NCBI GenBank assembly: GCA_020186115.1
Contig: WSYJ01000075.1
Span: 806,001-870,000, forward strand
Length of the DNA: 64,000 nucleotides
Direction: 5' to 3'
Origin: Histomonas meleagridis
Lineage: Eukaryota > Parabasalia > Tritrichomonadida > Dientamoebidae
Under the pieces are notes generated by a model that worked only from the letters and a program-made list of their open reading frames with translations, had not been told where the DNA came from and made no database searches. The position numbers and the translations under genes were made by a program. The first letter of the stretch is position 1; every line of letters starts with the position of its first letter. Below are positions 11,008 to 20,761 of the stretch, one piece after another.

Positions 11008-12336
11008 ATGGCTCAGTCTTGGGCCAAAACAATATCAGACGACTTAACAGACATTAAACTAGGTGCATCTAGTCTTGACGGTATTCCAGGGCTTATCAGT
11101 GCAACTTCAGATTTGAAATACGTTAATACAATTTTCATATTTATTTGTTTTATTATTTTACAATTTGTTAACTGTATAAAATCACCAACAGAAGTTATTT
11201 CAAACAGTGAAATGTATTCAGTAGAGAAAACCTCATCACATGACAAAGATTTTCGAATAAGAATTTTCATAAAACAACTTCAGAAAGAGCATCGTTATAT
11301 TACTGTTACGTTTAATTTAATTCGTTATTCACCTTTAACCAAAGTTGAACACGTATACTTTTTTGATACAAATTATACCATTTTTTTTAATGACGAAACT
11401 GTTAGGACCAATCTGAATGAAGGGAGAGATGTTACATTTAAGTTTGATCCCACACAAACCGAGTCTACTGATGAAATTGTAATATTTTCAGGACAGATTA
11501 AAAACTTTGATTCCATTTTACTAAGCGTTCATTTAAGAGGGGACATTGATAACATTGGGCGTGTTCAATTTAAGTGGAAACATATTAATCCAAACTCTGA
11601 ACAACATCTGAAACTTTTCAGTTTCATCATTTTTCTCTTAACTATATACATTTTGTTTTACTATTTATTAATGATTAGTTTTAACCCATGTACAATGAAA
11701 CGCAAGCTTTCCATCTTGCTATGTCTCTTAGCATCCTTTGCATCGAATCCATATAAATCATATGACATTGAGAACACATCGATGAAACTCTTTGATTATG
11801 TAATACTTAGTTTGTTTATATCATTTTTTCGATTCTTTTTGCTCGATTCGTTTAACTTCTTTAAGAACAAATTCACTGAAACTATTTTTATTATCATATT
11901 TTTGTTTCATGCAGTTATAAACACTGCTGCATTAGATGAGCGCTCATTCGTTTTCCCTAATTCTCCATACATTACAAAGAATTTATTCCCTTCGGAAAAG
12001 ATTATTATGTTTTTGGATGTGATTTATATTCCGATTCTGTTTAAATGCTCTTTTTTGTTCATAAAAAAACATCAAAGTACGCGCATACATATTTTTTGGT
12101 TCATAATTCTGATTGTGATAATCATTGCAACAGTGTTTGCTGATATTTGGTTTTTGTTATCGGGTTTTTGGCTTAAAAAAATTGTGCACCCATTCATTAG
12201 AAATTCGCCTCAAATAACTTGCGCAGTGTTTTTGATTTTGTCTTCAAGCTTTAGATTTACATCTGGTTCTTATCAGTTTTCAGATACTTCAGCACTTGTG
12301 AGTAGAAAGGAGCTGTCGGGGTTTGAATGTGATTGA
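11008..12336 (+). CDS. Multi-pass membrane protein, GOST/Wntless-TMEM181-like topology
   Basis: A 442-aa protein with a hydrophobic N-terminal segment at about residues 41-57, a beta-rich hydrophilic domain of about 145 residues, then seven closely spaced membrane helices from about residue 205 to 430 and a short polar tail. One membrane anchor, a lumenal domain and seven helices is the layout of the GOST group (Wntless, TMEM181, GPR107, TMEM87), which works in Golgi/endosome trafficking. The call rests on topology; I see no single diagnostic motif. The ATG at 11008 follows a TAACGG Myb-type site. Alternatives are an orphan seven-helix receptor or another trafficking protein. Confidence 0.45.
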   Translation: MAQSWAKTISDDLTDIKLGASSLDGIPGLISATSDLKYVNTIFIFICFIILQFVNCIKSPTEVISNSEMYSVEKTSSHDKDFRIRIFIKQLQKEHRYITVTFNLIRYSPLTKVEHVYFFDTNYTIFFNDETVRTNLNEGRDVTFKFDPTQTESTDEIVIFSGQIKNFDSILLSVHLRGDIDNIGRVQFKWKHINPNSEQHLKLFSFIIFLLTIYILFYYLLMISFNPCTMKRKLSILLCLLASFASNPYKSYDIENTSMKLFDYVILSLFISFFRFFLLDSFNFFKNKFTETIFIIIFLFHAVINTAALDERSFVFPNSPYITKNLFPSEKIIMFLDVIYIPILFKCSFLFIKKHQSTRIHIFWFIILIVIIIATVFADIWFLLSGFWLKKIVHPFIRNSPQITCAVFLILSSSFRFTSGSYQFSDTSALVSRKELSGFECD

Positions 12337-12521
12337 AATTATATTATATTATTCTTTAAATAAATTATATGTTTTAGAATTCTTTAATTAAAAATATTTT
12401 TAAGTGGCAACGATAGAGTAAAATGAACGAAAAATAATCGAATTTATATTCAAAAATTGAATGGTTTGGATAAGGACGTTTAAAATTAACGTGTTTAGTA
12501 ACGGATTTTTCTGAAAACAAA

Positions 12522-13790
12522 ATGAAATCTGTAATAAAAAATGAGAAAAAGGATGAGGATGATATTGCTTTCGATTTTTCAAATATAGATGATGATTTAG
12601 AAGATGATTCACCAACACTTTGGGATGTATATACAAAAATTTGTTATTCTCAAACACCGCCAATTCCAACATTATCATTAATGAAACCGATTTTATCTGG
12701 TGATGAGACAAATGCAATTTTCCCACATCAACAAATTTCCAATCATTTGCCAATAATTTTGCAAATGTTAAATCGTGTAAAAATTATTTCTGTATTAAAT
12801 TTAAGTAATAACTCTTTAACATCAAAATCTGTAGGCCCATTAGTTTCTTTTATTACAGAAGCTGATCAACTTTCTTCTTTAAATATTAATGATAATCCTT
12901 TAATTGGTCCAGAGGCTATGAATCAACTAATTCAAGGAATCAAAGAAAACAGTGTTCTTGAAGAACTAATGATTTCCAACACAGGATGTAATGCATCTGT
13001 TGGGAAATCAATTTCTGAGTTAATTATTGGATGCACTTCTCTTGCAAAATTAGACATTAGCCATTGTCAGCTTGGCCAATCAGGACTTGAAATTGCTCGG
13101 GCAATAGGTAGTTCACCAAAACTTCGGCGAATCAATCTTTCTAATAATGAGCTTCATATTGGCTCAAAAAAGTTTGGAGTTCTTCTTGGAACTAATGTTG
13201 CTAAGTGTACAACTCTTTCCAGGATTGATCTTTCGGGTAACTTTTTATCTACTGATCAAGTGATTTCAATGTTTCGAGGATTTTCGAATTCAACTTCATT
13301 AACACGATTAGACTTTAGTAGAAATAACATATGTGAACCTGCTGGGAAATCAATTGCAACATTTATCACAAAATCAAAAAGTATTAAACATTTAAGATTA
13401 GATCAAAATCCAATCCTCAATGTGACATTAAATAAAATGAAAGGACAAAAGAAGTTACAAGAAGAACAACAAAAACCAGGCGGAAATAAAAAAGATAAAA
13501 AACCTAAGACATATTCACCTGGCTGTTACTTAATCTTAAATAGTTTAGCAAAAAATCAATCACTGGTAGACATTAGTCTTATTGGCGTTATCGCTCCAAC
13601 TTTAGAATGGAAAGGCAAATTAGCAAATTTGGCAAATATAAATCCAAATGTACATGTGATTTACCAAGAAAGTGAAACAGAAACATTTAATTTTTCAAAT
13701 CCTAAAACAGCACTTGCATCAACTATTGCTCAGATTGATAAACCTTCATCTTCAAGAAAGCCTGTTCGTTCAGTAACACCCAAGAAATAG
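12522..13790 (+). CDS. Leucine-rich repeat protein, ribonuclease-inhibitor type
   Basis: A 422-aa soluble protein. After an acidic N-terminus of about 40 residues it has RI-type LRRs of about 28 residues from roughly residue 83 to 310, e.g. ISVLNLSNNSLTSKSVGPLV, LAKLDISHCQLGQSGLEIAR and LTRLDFSRNNICEPAGKSIA. A Lys-rich linker (about 313-335) precedes one more LRR-like stretch and a basic Ser/Pro tail. There is no signal peptide, so it is cytosolic or nuclear, unlike the BspA-like surface LRRs. Such proteins are protein-interaction scaffolds; the partner cannot be inferred. A TAACGG Myb-type site (12499-12504) lies 17 nt before the ATG. The stop is TAG, showing that TAG is a normal stop here. 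Confidence 0.8.
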   Translation: MKSVIKNEKKDEDDIAFDFSNIDDDLEDDSPTLWDVYTKICYSQTPPIPTLSLMKPILSGDETNAIFPHQQISNHLPIILQMLNRVKIISVLNLSNNSLTSKSVGPLVSFITEADQLSSLNINDNPLIGPEAMNQLIQGIKENSVLEELMISNTGCNASVGKSISELIIGCTSLAKLDISHCQLGQSGLEIARAIGSSPKLRRINLSNNELHIGSKKFGVLLGTNVAKCTTLSRIDLSGNFLSTDQVISMFRGFSNSTSLTRLDFSRNNICEPAGKSIATFITKSKSIKHLRLDQNPILNVTLNKMKGQKKLQEEQQKPGGNKKDKKPKTYSPGCYLILNSLAKNQSLVDISLIGVIAPTLEWKGKLANLANINPNVHVIYQESETETFNFSNPKTALASTIAQIDKPSSSRKPVRSVTPKK

Positions 13791-14083
13791 TTTATATAAA
13801 AAAAATGTTTTCTTTTAAGAGAGAATTTATTTTTTAATAAAATAGACAGCATAATAAATTTGATCAAAAAAGTTTTGTGAATGGCAGATATGGAATTGAA
13901 AGAAGAACGATTTAAATGTTCAGAAAATTGATTATCGGTCATAAAAAAACATTTCAAAATTCTGTGATTGGTTGACAAACTGTGTTCAAACACCATAAGC
14001 GGATGAAGAAAATTCACTTGGTTTGGCTGAAATAAAAAGCCACTTTTATTTCTATCAAAATTGAATAAAATTGACATATTAAT
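13791..14083. other. Intergenic, no gene seen
   Basis: Short spacer between two plus-strand genes. It must hold the Mob1 promoter. No convincing initiator was found right before the ATG at 14084. Confidence 0.4.
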
Positions 14084-14738
14084 ATGAGTTGGTTGTATGT
14101 TTTCTTTCTAACATCCCAGTAAACGTGATCAAGGCACCTTCCGCCCTAACAAGAAGATTAGCCCAGAACACCGTGGTTATAAATTAGCCCAAATTTCTAA
14201 AGCTACACTCGGAACTTGTGATTTACGTAATGCCGTCAAGCTCCCTGCTGGTGAAAACCTCAACGACTGGCTTGCAGTTAGCGTTGTTGATTTTTATAAC
14301 CAGCTTTCATGCTTATTTGCACCAGTGGCCGAACATTGCACAAAGAAATCTTGCCCAGAAATGACTGCAGGACCAGCTTACAAGTACTACTGGCAAGATA
14401 ATGTCAAGTATAAGAAGCCAGCAATGCTTCCAGCAAATGAGTATATAACAAATGTTATGTTATGGACAGAAGGTTTCATCAACAATGAAAAGTACTTCCC
14501 AAGTGATCCAAGCGTTCCGTTTCCAAATGATTTCATCAAGATTGTCCAAAACATATTCAAGAGATTATTCCGTATTTATGCCCATATTTACCACCATCAT
14601 CTTGAAGATATTCGTGCAATTGGTGCTGAAGCTCACCTTAACACATCATTCCGCCATTTCATTTTCTTTTCACAAGAATTTAAGCTCATTCCTGAAGAAC
14701 AGCTTGCACCATTAAAGGAAATCATTGATCAACTCTAA
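14084..14738 (+). CDS. MOB1: MOB1/phocein family kinase activator, two exons with a 25-nt intron
   Basis: Exon 1 is 14084-14094 (ATG AGT TGG TT) and exon 2 is 14120-14738. Removing the 25-nt intron gives 209 aa beginning MSWFKRDQGTFRPNKK. Full-length Mob1 features follow: ATLGTCDLRNAVKLPAGENL, DWLAVSVVDFYNQ, the zinc-site Cys pair in EHCTKKSCPEM, then RIYAHIYHHH and AHLNTSFRHFIFF, which supply the His ligands. Without splicing the frame has no ATG: an in-frame TAA lies in the intron, and a search for intact frames would start falsely at GTG 14325. Mob1 proteins bind and activate NDR/LATS kinases in mitotic exit and morphogenesis. Length and motifs match canonical Mob1. Confidence 0.96.
14095..14119 (+). 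other. 25-nt spliceosomal intron in MOB1
   Basis: It begins GTATGT and ends with CTAACATCCCAG, closely matching the parabasalid rule in which the branch-point motif (CTAAC) is fused to the 3' splice site. It is exactly 25 nt, the size of the short intron class known in trichomonads. Its removal restores the canonical Mob1 N-terminus. Confidence 0.93.
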
Positions 14739-14979
14739 ACTGGCTTGGTACAAATTGATTTTTTCTTTTTTAATTTGATTTTTTTGGGATTCGCAAGGAA
14801 GAAACGATAAGAAATTGAATTCAACCAGATTTTGTCTTGAGCAGCTTTTTTACTGGTTTATTTCATACAGCTTTGCTTTTTGAATAGATTATTTAAATCA
14901 AAACGGTTTTGTTAAGTTTATACAAAAGTGATAACGGATCCATTTGTACAAATGCAAATGATTAAACCAGGGATTTTAT

Positions 14980-15417
14980 TTATACCTCGAGACGGGTATG
15001 AATTGAACGAATAATTGGGCCGTTTCCATTGATCTTTGTGATTTCATCATGAGCCTTCAAAAGAAGATTGCAATCATATGTGCACTTTGGCTTTCCATCA
15101 ACCATTTCACGTTCAGCGAAACCACGGTAAACAAATTTCATAAGTGTATCACGTTCATCATCTGTTAATGCCTTGATTGCAGCAGCAAGTTTAGCTGATT
15201 CAATTGAGCAAAGGATAGAGCAGACAGCCTTAGCAGCAGCATCCTTTGCTTCTGTCATCTTGCGAGCTTGGACATCTTTACTATCACTTTTTTCGACAAC
15301 ATGCTTTGGACGAACTGGTAATTCTTGTAAAACTGTTTTGAGGGCATTTCCTGGGTTTGAACGAACTTCTCCTTTTGCTTTCTCAGCACGTTCATTTATT
15401 GTATCTACGTAAGACAT
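14980..15417 (-). CDS. ARPC5: Arp2/3 complex subunit 5 (p16-Arc)
   Basis: A 145-aa all-helical protein of the usual ARPC5 length (about 150). The family's C-terminal pattern is clear: LTDDERDTLMKFVYRGFAE (ARPC5: DLLMKYIYKGFE), then LLLKAHDEITKINGNGPIIRSIHTR ([21 protein letters not shown]). It also has the central ALKTVLQELP. ARPC5 is the smallest subunit of the Arp2/3 complex, which nucleates branched actin in the cortex. The gene converges with MOB1, leaving a 240-bp spacer. A TCACTT initiator motif lies 8 nt before the ATG, supporting this start. Confidence 0.93.
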   Translation of the reverse strand: MSYVDTINERAEKAKGEVRSNPGNALKTVLQELPVRPKHVVEKSDSKDVQARKMTEAKDAAAKAVCSILCSIESAKLAAAIKALTDDERDTLMKFVYRGFAEREMVDGKPKCTYDCNLLLKAHDEITKINGNGPIIRSIHTRLEV

Positions 15418-15425
15418 TTCCAGCC

Positions 15426-15431
15426 AAGTGA
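15426..15431 (-). promoter_or_regulatory. Initiator-like element of ARPC5
   Basis: TCACTT on the minus strand, 8 nt upstream of the ARPC5 ATG, matching TCA-Py-T/A. Confidence 0.5.
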
Positions 15432-15658
15432 CAAACCATCAAATTTTCAGAGCAACCGATAATCACTTTTTCTTAAATTATATTTTTGTCATTTTTTTTT
15501 AATAAATTTAACAATGTCAATAATCATTCGCTTCTTAAATAAATCAATTTGATTATTACTAAATTTAGTAATTTATTATACATAAGCAAATATCTGAATG
15601 ACTAAAATGTATCACAATGTAAAAGAAATCGAAAATCAAGAAAGCATTTACACGAAAT

Positions 15659-16381
15659 TTATATGTAATTTGAGTCGGAATCAGAATCAGAGTTGTCCCT
15701 TCTGCTAGTAGTCGGCTTTTTGCCTCCCCTTGCAATACTGGATGCGCGAGACCTGTTTCTTGTTTCCATCTGTGCTTCATTTGGATTTTCTGGATCATAA
15801 TCATCATCTCTAATGGCAGCACCAGAGAACGAATCCATCGAATCTGACTGTCTTTGGTGTTGTGCATAAGTTGGTGATCTTGATCGAGAATGATTTTTCT
15901 TTTTAGCTGGACCTTTTCCTTTGGTTGGTGCAGCAGCACGAACAACTCTTCCTGGTTTTCTGCAACATGAGTCATATAAATAGCAAATAATAAAAAGAAC
16001 AACAAATGTTATACCGATTAAATATCCGGGTTTGAATATACCATATTTAAGTTCTGGTGTTGCAGTGGGTTGAGGAGTAGATGGTGTATCTGTTGAATTG
16101 ATAACATCAACTAATCTGACAATTTTAAGAACTGTTGGTACATATTCAGCAACGTAAGAATCCACGGTAGTTGGGTTTCCGCTGGGATCTAATGATACTG
16201 TTTGAGTTTTGCTTATTTCAAAATTAATTGTATTTGTATAATCAACTTTAATTGTTCCTGCCATAGCAGTAATATTTGCAATGGTAAAATTAACAGTAGC
16301 AGTAGATTCTTCACTTGCTTGCACAAAAGGAATAGATATAAGCAAGAAAAACATTGCTGTAATTGAAGGTTTTTGAACCAT
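15659..16381 (-). CDS. Type I single-pass membrane protein, unrecognised
   Basis: A 240-aa protein with an N-terminal signal peptide (hydrophobic core AMFFLLISIPFVQA, cleavage probably near residues 22-24). A Ser/Thr-rich, beta-like ectodomain of about 100 residues follows, then one membrane helix at about residues 118-138 (LIGITFVVLFIICYLY) next to a Cys-Cys pair. The cytoplasmic tail is basic and contains KGKGPAKKK, SRSRSP, then acidic and Arg/Ser stretches. The charged tail facing the cytosol fits a surface or endomembrane receptor. I do not recognise the family. The ATG at 16381 lies just downstream of a TCATAA motif that fits the initiator rule. Confidence 0.7.
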   Translation of the reverse strand: MVQKPSITAMFFLLISIPFVQASEESTATVNFTIANITAMAGTIKVDYTNTINFEISKTQTVSLDPSGNPTTVDSYVAEYVPTVLKIVRLVDVINSTDTPSTPQPTATPELKYGIFKPGYLIGITFVVLFIICYLYDSCCRKPGRVVRAAAPTKGKGPAKKKNHSRSRSPTYAQHQRQSDSMDSFSGAAIRDDDYDPENPNEAQMETRNRSRASSIARGGKKPTTSRRDNSDSDSDSNYI

Positions 16382-16861
16382 TTATGATCGGCATTTTTCG
16401 AATTTTTCAATAAAATTTATTTCCTTTGAAAAACCGAAGTTTTGGTAACTTTTTGAAAATGATTATTTGTATTCTCTACCGGATGCGACCGTTAAAATAG
16501 GCATTAATAAAAAAATTCCATTTTGTGAACATTTCGTTTATTGGATCTGTAAAGATGATATAGAATGAAATTATTAAAGACACAGTGAACACATTTAAGA
16601 TTTTTCTCGGTTTCCTCTAAAAATTTATGAAAAAAATTCTCATTGAATTCGAAAAAAAATTTATAGTCCTAAAAATATAATATTTTTATTAAGTCATATC
16701 TTTAGTTTCAAAAGATTTATTCATTTGTGTATATTTTGATTTCAAATGCATTAGTATTATTCAGCAAAACGTCAATTATAAAATTACATAAAAGTTATAT
16801 GTTTATTAATATTTATAAAGAATATTTTTAAATTTGTAAATTAATAAATCTCCGTTCTAAT
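16382..16861. other. Intergenic, no gene seen
   Basis: Spacer between two minus-strand genes. It holds the promoter of the membrane-protein gene: CCGTTA at 16489-16494 reads TAACGG on the minus strand, about 107 nt before its ATG. Nothing else stands out. Confidence 0.4.
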
Positions 16862-17857
16862 CTAAAACACTATGTAATCTTCCGGTATAATGTAATCGCT
16901 TGGTTTATCACTTCTCCAAAGCTTCGGCGCTGTAACAATTTTCTTTTTGAATGCGTTAAGTAATGCGGCCCACCACGAGAAGGTACTGTTTGCGATGATG
17001 TTGTGCTTGCAATTTCTCATTAACTCGAAGTCAAATATAGGATTCGATGTATTTGTTCCTTCGATTAATGTATAGTTTCCCTCAATTTTGATGTTCTTTC
17101 TAAAGAAATCGAGGTCATCAGAAAATATAAAGAAATGAGGATTTTCAACATGTTGTTTCATGTAGTTGATGGAATCAATGTAATATTGGAGAGGAACAAA
17201 GCCAAGAGATCCATGGTCTGTACGTCTAATATGAACAGATACGGAATTTGTTGATTTAATCATTTTGAGATATTTTTTATGAAGAGATGGAAGTTCAACT
17301 TTAAGGGTGAACTCTTTCATGAGATCTTTTTTGTACTTGGAAAAATTGTAATATCTAAGATCTTCGAAATAACCTGAAAAATACTGATTAACAGGTGTCT
17401 TAAAATCCGAAAGTTTATGGTTATAAATTTCGTCCTCTTGGAGAATTTCAGTGTATGTTATCTGTTCCATGGTTGCAGGTTTTAATGATAAGTTAAAAAA
17501 ACGTATATTACATTTTCTAAAAGAATATTCACCTTTATATGTATTACTTAAGTTAAGACAATCATTATCATGACACTCTTTAAAATAATGAAGATCAATG
17601 AAAACTGGATATCCAGTTTCCTCTCTTAAAGTATATGCAAAAGCATACTGAAATAATTGGTTCCCTAAGCCAGAACGAATACATACAATTTTGTAAATAT
17701 TTGTTTGAATTGGGACTGTTCCATTATTTTGAAATACTTCAATCTTATAAGAAGCACTTCCTTTGTGAATTCTGTTTGGTATAATTATTGAATATATTTG
17801 TATAAATATTATAAATGTAATGAAAAAACTGATGAAATTTGATTTTTTAAACCTCAT
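16862..17857 (-). CDS. Glycosyltransferase family 11, alpha-1,2-fucosyltransferase-like (type II membrane protein)
   Basis: A 331-aa protein from the ATG at 17857; longer readings would need a GTG start. A signal anchor (about residues 7-27) gives the type II topology of Golgi glycosyltransferases. GT11 hallmarks follow: SGLGNQLFQYAFAY (about 62-75), the GDP-fucose motif VSVHIRRTDH (206-215) and the C-terminal IANSTFSWWAALL (288-300). Enzymes of this family move fucose from GDP-fucose to the 2-OH of galactose on glycans. Substrate is unknown; surface glycoconjugates are likely. GT11 is widespread in bacteria, so bacterial ancestry is possible, but base composition matches the neighbours. Confidence 0.9.
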   Translation of the reverse strand: MRFKKSNFISFFITFIIFIQIYSIIIPNRIHKGSASYKIEVFQNNGTVPIQTNIYKIVCIRSGLGNQLFQYAFAYTLREETGYPVFIDLHYFKECHDNDCLNLSNTYKGEYSFRKCNIRFFNLSLKPATMEQITYTEILQEDEIYNHKLSDFKTPVNQYFSGYFEDLRYYNFSKYKKDLMKEFTLKVELPSLHKKYLKMIKSTNSVSVHIRRTDHGSLGFVPLQYYIDSINYMKQHVENPHFFIFSDDLDFFRKNIKIEGNYTLIEGTNTSNPIFDFELMRNCKHNIIANSTFSWWAALLNAFKKKIVTAPKLWRSDKPSDYIIPEDYIVF

Positions 17858-18394
17858 CAGTTTCTCAGTCAACTCAACCACGAAAAGATAAACAATTGAA
17901 ATTTGTTAGTGACGATCAAATAATGTTCGTTTTTTTATATTCACATCGTTTTTTATATTCACTAAGGAAACAAAAATACTTGAAACAAAATTCCAAAATA
18001 TTTTGGAACAATACTTCTTATCAATAAATCTACAAAAGGTCATTTGAATAAAATTTATTTTTATAAAAATGTATACATTGATATATCAAGCCGAAAACTT
18101 GTTAAATAAAAATATATATTTTATAAAATATATTTTATAAAGCGAATCATTGATAATGACAAATGTATTTGAAAGTAAGTAACAAAACAATATTTTGTTT
18201 AAGAATGTATGTATTATGAATTAAAAGAAATCAATGAAAATTTGCCCCCAAATTAACAAGAGTAAAAATTGACGATTCAATATTTTAACCAAAAAACTTT
18301 TTGTTTGACCAAAAACCAGTTATGATTTTGTTTTGAGTGTCAAAAAAACAAAAATTGTATAGACGTTTCAATCGGGAAACATTTATTTTGCAAG
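17858..18394. other. Intergenic region between divergent genes
   Basis: Spacer between the fucosyltransferase (minus) and Myb (plus) genes. It contains a short imperfect tandem repeat of CGTTTTTTATATTCAC (17928-17946 and 17947-17963) and two TTGACCAAAAA-like words near 18285-18320. No RNA gene seen. Confidence 0.4.
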
Positions 18395-19228
18395 ATGCAA
18401 GAAAAAAGAAACTCAGTATTAGTAGATTTTGCTATGTCTTTATTAATGATTGAACAGAATTTATATCCATCGGAAATAATTCAAGAACTTGAGGAGTCCT
18501 TTCGCATCCTTGTATCTGATCCTAGTCGTAGAAACGAATGTAGTGCACGAATAAATAAATATGTAGATGGTGACGATATTATTGCAAGAATGATAGATAT
18601 TGTGAATTGCGTTAATGAAGAGCCACCTATGGCCCCAGAGCAAGAAGAGTATGGGTTTGAACGAAGAAAAAAAACGAGAGGTTGGACTATTGTCGAAGAC
18701 AACAGATTAATAATGGCAGTAAATGAATATAGTATTGTAAATCTTGCAGCTATTGCAGCTTTTGTTGGATCTGGAAGAAGTAGATCACAATGTTCCCAAA
18801 GATGGATTAGAGTTTTAGATCCGAAACTATCAAAAATGCCTTGGAAAAGTGAAGAAGATGAAATGTTATTATCTTTATGTAAATCACTTGGCACTAAATC
18901 ATGGATGAAAATAGCAACTCAAATGGGGAATAGAAGTGATGTTCAGTGTAGGTATCGATATACACAGTTAACTCGTGACTTTAAAAACAAATCAAAATTA
19001 ATAAGAAAACCAGATTCTTTTTCAGAGATTGTGAGAAGTAATAGTAATTCAAATATAGCTATGAGTTTGCCGGAAAAAAGTCCTAAATGTTTAATTAATG
19101 AGATGCCAAATCATTTGGATTTTTCAGAAGTAGATTTCTCAAGTGCTTATTCTGATATCCCAATTGATGATGGAATTAGTGGTATTAAAATGGATTTTAA
19201 TATACCGGATCAAATGTGGATGATGTAA
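18395..19228 (+). CDS. R2R3 Myb-like DNA-binding protein
   Basis: A 277-aa protein with two SANT/Myb repeats. R2 is about residues 95-141 (GWTIVEDNRLIMAVNEY ... SQCSQRWIRVLDP) and R3 about 147-190 (MPWKSEEDEMLLSLCKSLG ... WMKIATQMGNRSDVQCRYRY). The spaced Trp residues and the recognition-helix R-S-x-x-Q-C pattern are intact. The N-terminal 90 residues are helical and acidic; the Ser/Asn-rich tail ends MWMM. Myb proteins bind core-promoter and regulatory elements in Trichomonas, and TAACGG sites occur near several genes here, so a transcription-factor role is likely. Target genes cannot be read from the sequence. Confidence 0.92.
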   Translation: MQEKRNSVLVDFAMSLLMIEQNLYPSEIIQELEESFRILVSDPSRRNECSARINKYVDGDDIIARMIDIVNCVNEEPPMAPEQEEYGFERRKKTRGWTIVEDNRLIMAVNEYSIVNLAAIAAFVGSGRSRSQCSQRWIRVLDPKLSKMPWKSEEDEMLLSLCKSLGTKSWMKIATQMGNRSDVQCRYRYTQLTRDFKNKSKLIRKPDSFSEIVRSNSNSNIAMSLPEKSPKCLINEMPNHLDFSEVDFSSAYSDIPIDDGISGIKMDFNIPDQMWMM

Positions 19229-20761
19229 ATAATAAAACTTACTTTTTTATATTGGAATTGGTTTTATTTGAAAATTCCAATAAAAAAAGAACGGATACTA
19301 TTCTTTAATTATAAAACTAACTTTACAGAGAATAATTTAATAGATTTATTTCTTCGAAAAAAATGTTTTAAATGATTTGACACTAAAGAGATTAATATAT
19401 TAATACCAAATAATACACCTAGAAAAACAAAAGTAAATATTTAAAATTTATACTTTTATTGTTCTTCAAAATTTTTTAAAATGAATAATCTAAAGCAACA
19501 AAATAAAAAATTGATATCAATAAAAATATTTTTAAAAAAATTAAAAGATAAAATATTTTGAAATCTCGGATAATATACATAAATTTTACTCAAAGCAAAC
19601 AAATATTTCTTGCATTGATATCAATTTCTTTAAGTTTGAGAAGTAACGTAATTATATATGTGTGATCGTTTATGGATGCAACCATAAGAGCTGTTCGAAA
19701 TATTTCTAATTATTTCCAAATATTATTTTTTTATCCATAGGTATTCCGAAAAATTTCAAATAAAACAATAATATATTTTTTGCATTAATTCCTTCATGTT
19801 AGATATTTGATACCTATCGTGTATGTGAATCAAAGAAAAATACTCTTTTCCTCAATCCCACCGTTATTTCATTTACCTACTTTACAAGATCCATGTTATA
19901 TTCATACATGCTCATTAGCTTTTAAATTTATTTCAATATTAATTCCCCGAACACAAAATCAACCACACCTTTATATACAAAACACCCTTATATCATTCAG
20001 AAATCAGTAAGTACCTCATAAGGTTAACTTGCTTTACTATTAGAAATTAAATTTATCTATTATCTTCAAAAATATAACATTTGATATCAATTTAGGCGTT
20101 TAAACACCCCGAGAGCTCGTTTGAAGACGTTAAATGATCTCACCTATATAAACCTAACAATTCCGAAAATTCAAAGAATGTGTTCAACATTAAAATATTA
20201 ATATCTTCTTATAAATTCGTATTTTATATTCAAAAATTCATTTCTAGCATAAAAAAGTTATCTGAAATATATTTTCAAACTTAAAAAAAATTATATAATA
20301 GAGAAAACAAACTGACATCCACAGTTCACAAAAGCTACAATATTGATTTTGTTAATATGAAATCGTTTTGTTAAATATTGATATAAAATAAACAAATTAT
20401 AATAAAGAATATTTTTTTCAACTTTGGAAAGAAATATCGAAAAAAATATATGAATAATCAAACACCTGCTTGTGATTTCAAATACATAAATTTCACGAAC
20501 TTTGAGATATTATTTCATTAAGAAATCGAAGAATTTATTGTGGTAGTTTATTTAATCATATACAAATCAAATTTCTAACATTAAATAATGAGATGCACAA
20601 ATATCGAGAAATACACTGACAAAAATCATTCACACCAAAAATTCCTCTTTAGGTACAATGAAATTCATCAGAATCTCTGAAAAAAATCATAAGCTGAAGC
20701 GTTTCTCCAAAAGGCATTTTTTGGAAATTTTTTCACATCACATTTATAACGGTTTATATTC
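19229..20761. other. 1.5-kb AT-rich intergenic region
   Basis: I see no convincing gene. A 67-codon frame near 19807-20010 lacks family features and sensible composition. The last 30 bases hold the USP promoter: two overlapping TCACAT words (20733-20743) and TAACGG at 20747-20752. Confidence 0.5.
20747..20752 (+). promoter_or_regulatory. Myb-type site TAACGG before the USP gene
   Basis: TAACGG matches the classical Myb recognition sequence YAAC(G/T)G. It lies 9 nt before the ATG. Similar sites occur at 10974, 12499, 57850 and, inverted, at 51749 and 62885. Confidence 0.4.

Noticed and set aside
11013-11270. Minus-strand frame opposite the start of the GOST-like gene
   Set aside because: Antisense shadow with no features of its own.
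15565-16005. Minus-strand frame of 146 codons overlapping the type I membrane protein gene
   Set aside because: It lies in a different frame of the signal-peptide protein gene, has no domain and no initiator; composition is that of a shadow frame.
19807-20010. 67-codon plus-strand frame in the 1.5-kb spacer
   Set aside because: No ATG start, unusual composition and no family features.
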